Assembly: GCF_000003815.2 (NCBI RefSeq)
Contig: NC_049984.1
Location: forward strand, 19,925,861 to 19,989,860
Direction: 5' to 3'
Length of the DNA: 64,000 bases
DNA from: Branchiostoma floridae
Taxonomy: Eukaryota; Chordata; Leptocardii; Amphioxiformes; Branchiostomatidae
The notes under the pieces are model-generated. The model was not told where the DNA came from. It saw nothing but the letters and a program-made list of their open reading frames with translations, and ran no database searches. Each line of letters opens with the position of its first letter. Within the stretch, counting starts at the first letter, position 1. This document shows positions 63,166-64,000 of the stretch, one piece after another. A program made the position numbers and the translations under genes.

Positions 63166-63475
63166 CTTCAAATCGTGACTGGCTTAGTGGAAATACGGTG
63201 CTCTGTCTGCAACCCTATGGAAATTGGCTGCGCAACCGTTATCGACTCCTGTCATATTTCCATCACCATTAAAGCACTGGGCTCTGAAGTTGGCTGGGGT
63301 GAGATTTAGCATGGTTAGATCTTTAAGTATGGTATCACAGAGCGCTTTCCCTGTGATTTTGTCGCAGTGTACAAACAGGAGCAATCGTTTTTGTCTTTTA
63401 ACTATCTGACCAGTAACCCAATTGCTCCCAATTGCTGACATCTGTCAGTTCATCCGCCATGATCTCGTAGAGTGG
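63166..63475 (-). pseudogene. hAT transposase (DUF4371-like) fragment
   Basis: YEIMADELTDVSNWEQL in one frame, then after a frameshift near 63425, LFVHCDKITGKALCDTILKD, LTPANFRAQCFNGDGNMTG and VADRAPYFH, TAA, ASHDLK. MADE.TDVSN.EQL...L...L......R.Q..DG..NM.G...A.Y.HC..H is the catalytic-domain pattern of TTF/ZMYM-type hAT transposases; the stop is at the expected Cys. Confidence 0.75.
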
Positions 63476-63581
63476 GCCAAAGGGTTAGTTGGAAATGTTA
63501 CTTACAATGGTCTGTAGAATGTACTTAATCCTCCTGCAGTTGGTTTTGTGATGTTTTTTATATGTATGTCTGACGTTATAT

Positions 63582-63790
63582 ATATACCTTGACATTATTT
63601 GAGTCAAGGCATGCTCTCTCTGCCTTCACTATGTCCCCAGCAGTGCTGAACACCCGCTCACTGGGGACACTTGTGCCTGGGACAATCAGGTACTTGCGTG
63701 CATGCCTGTTCAAGAGGGGAACTCATCTTGCTTTCCCTTCCAGAAGGCTACAATATCTAGACCTGTTGAGTCGGGTGTCCATCTTATCTA
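63582..63790 (-). pseudogene. hAT C-terminal dimerisation domain fragment
   Basis: GLDIVAFWKGKQDEF, frameshift near 63720, then PLLNRHARKYLIVPGTSVPS, ERVFSTAGDIVKAERACLD. ArkYL.ipgTSVPSERvFStaGdiv is the conserved hATC block of Ac/ZBED-type hAT elements. It lies upstream (5' on -) of the catalytic fragment, so order is reversed from a normal hAT. Confidence 0.8.
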
Positions 63791-64000
63791 ACGTTGCATC
63801 TCATGAATAATTCTTTTGCTGATAAATTGCTGTATGAATGATGATATGAATGATTTTATTTGTAAAACATTGCAGCTTGGTAGCTGAATTGCGAGTTACA
63901 TTACACATACATAATACATACATACATAAATTAGCACAAACATCGTGAATAAAACTAGGCTATTGAATCTCTGCATAAATCTACACAGTATTCCGACAGT
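63791..64000. mobile_element. LINE 3'-end fragment
   Basis: The - strand of ~63835-63960 reads GTAACTCGCAATTCAGCTAC then ACAAATAAAATCATTCATAT, an ATTC-type tail typical of L2/CR1-like 3' ends. Confidence 0.45.

Overview
This is eukaryotic (metazoan) genomic DNA, not bacterial. It has no operons; coding traces are exon-sized pieces with GT/AG splice signals, embedded in non-LTR retrotransposons, a SINE, MITEs and large satellite arrays, with assembly gaps. The mix (CR1/L2-like LINEs, SGNH ORF, TTAA-flanked MITE, tRNA-derived SINE, hAT/piggyBac/Harbinger/DIRS/gypsy/protein-primed PolB fossils, RecQ-, Ulp1-, RING-, P2X7-C-terminal-like and DM-domain pieces, and CGCCGAAGGCG-type repeats) resembles an amphioxus (Branchiostoma-type cephalochordate) heterochromatic or TE-graveyard region. 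That species assignment is inference. No intact ordinary host gene can be demonstrated.

Layout. 0.65-2.8 kb: endonuclease+RT LINE cut by a gap. 3.0-16.2 kb: satellite block. Satellite 1 (~210 bp unit) fills 3.2-5.4 and 6.4-12.95 kb; satellite 2 (~203 bp unit) fills 12.95-16.2 kb and carries a TIR element with TTA target duplication. The 3.0-5.4 kb piece is a virtually exact copy of 6.2-8.6 kb bounded by gaps, probably an assembly duplication. A SINE lies between them. 16.3-17.7 kb: smaller tandem repeats. 18.4-21.4 kb: possible two-exon SGNH-hydrolase-like gene on + with a TTAA-flanked MITE in its intron. 21.85-23.6 kb: good RT ORF (LINE, - strand). 24-25.5 kb: ~295 bp tandem repeat with strong GC-rich palindromes. 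25.5-26.4 kb: second RT type. 27-28.6 kb: nested repeats ending in a 24 bp palindrome with a 7 bp target duplication.

30-64 kb: an exon graveyard, nearly all on the - strand: PolB pieces (31-32 kb), an RGG/Gly-rich terminal exon (33-34 kb), a C2H2-like piece (36.3 kb), a conserved-looking exon with one stop (37.1-37.4 kb), gag-like ORF (37.7-38.1 kb), P2X7-C-terminal-like exon (39.3-39.9 kb), a gypsy RNase H/DIRS-like gag/RT mosaic (44.3-45.4 kb), piggyBac (46.3 kb), RING-H2 (48.5 kb), a candidate solo LTR (50.7 kb), an exon with one nonsense codon (54.1-54.5 kb), PolB joined to Harbinger (55.6-56.0 kb), Ulp1-like (56.4 kb), a DM-domain plus cysteine-cluster locus (57.0-58.5 kb), a LINE inserted next to a RecQ C-terminus (58.6-61.1 kb), candidate exons (61.6-62.8 kb) and hAT fragments (63.2-63.8 kb).

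How they relate. Most pieces carry stops or frameshifts, so they are best read as fossils. The most promising new observation is a pair of 24-26 bp palindromes with CAAGGAGGT/ACCTCCTTG arms, each flanked by a perfect 7 bp direct repeat; one can be compared with an unfilled paralogous site in the same window. This looks like an extremely small mobile palindrome.
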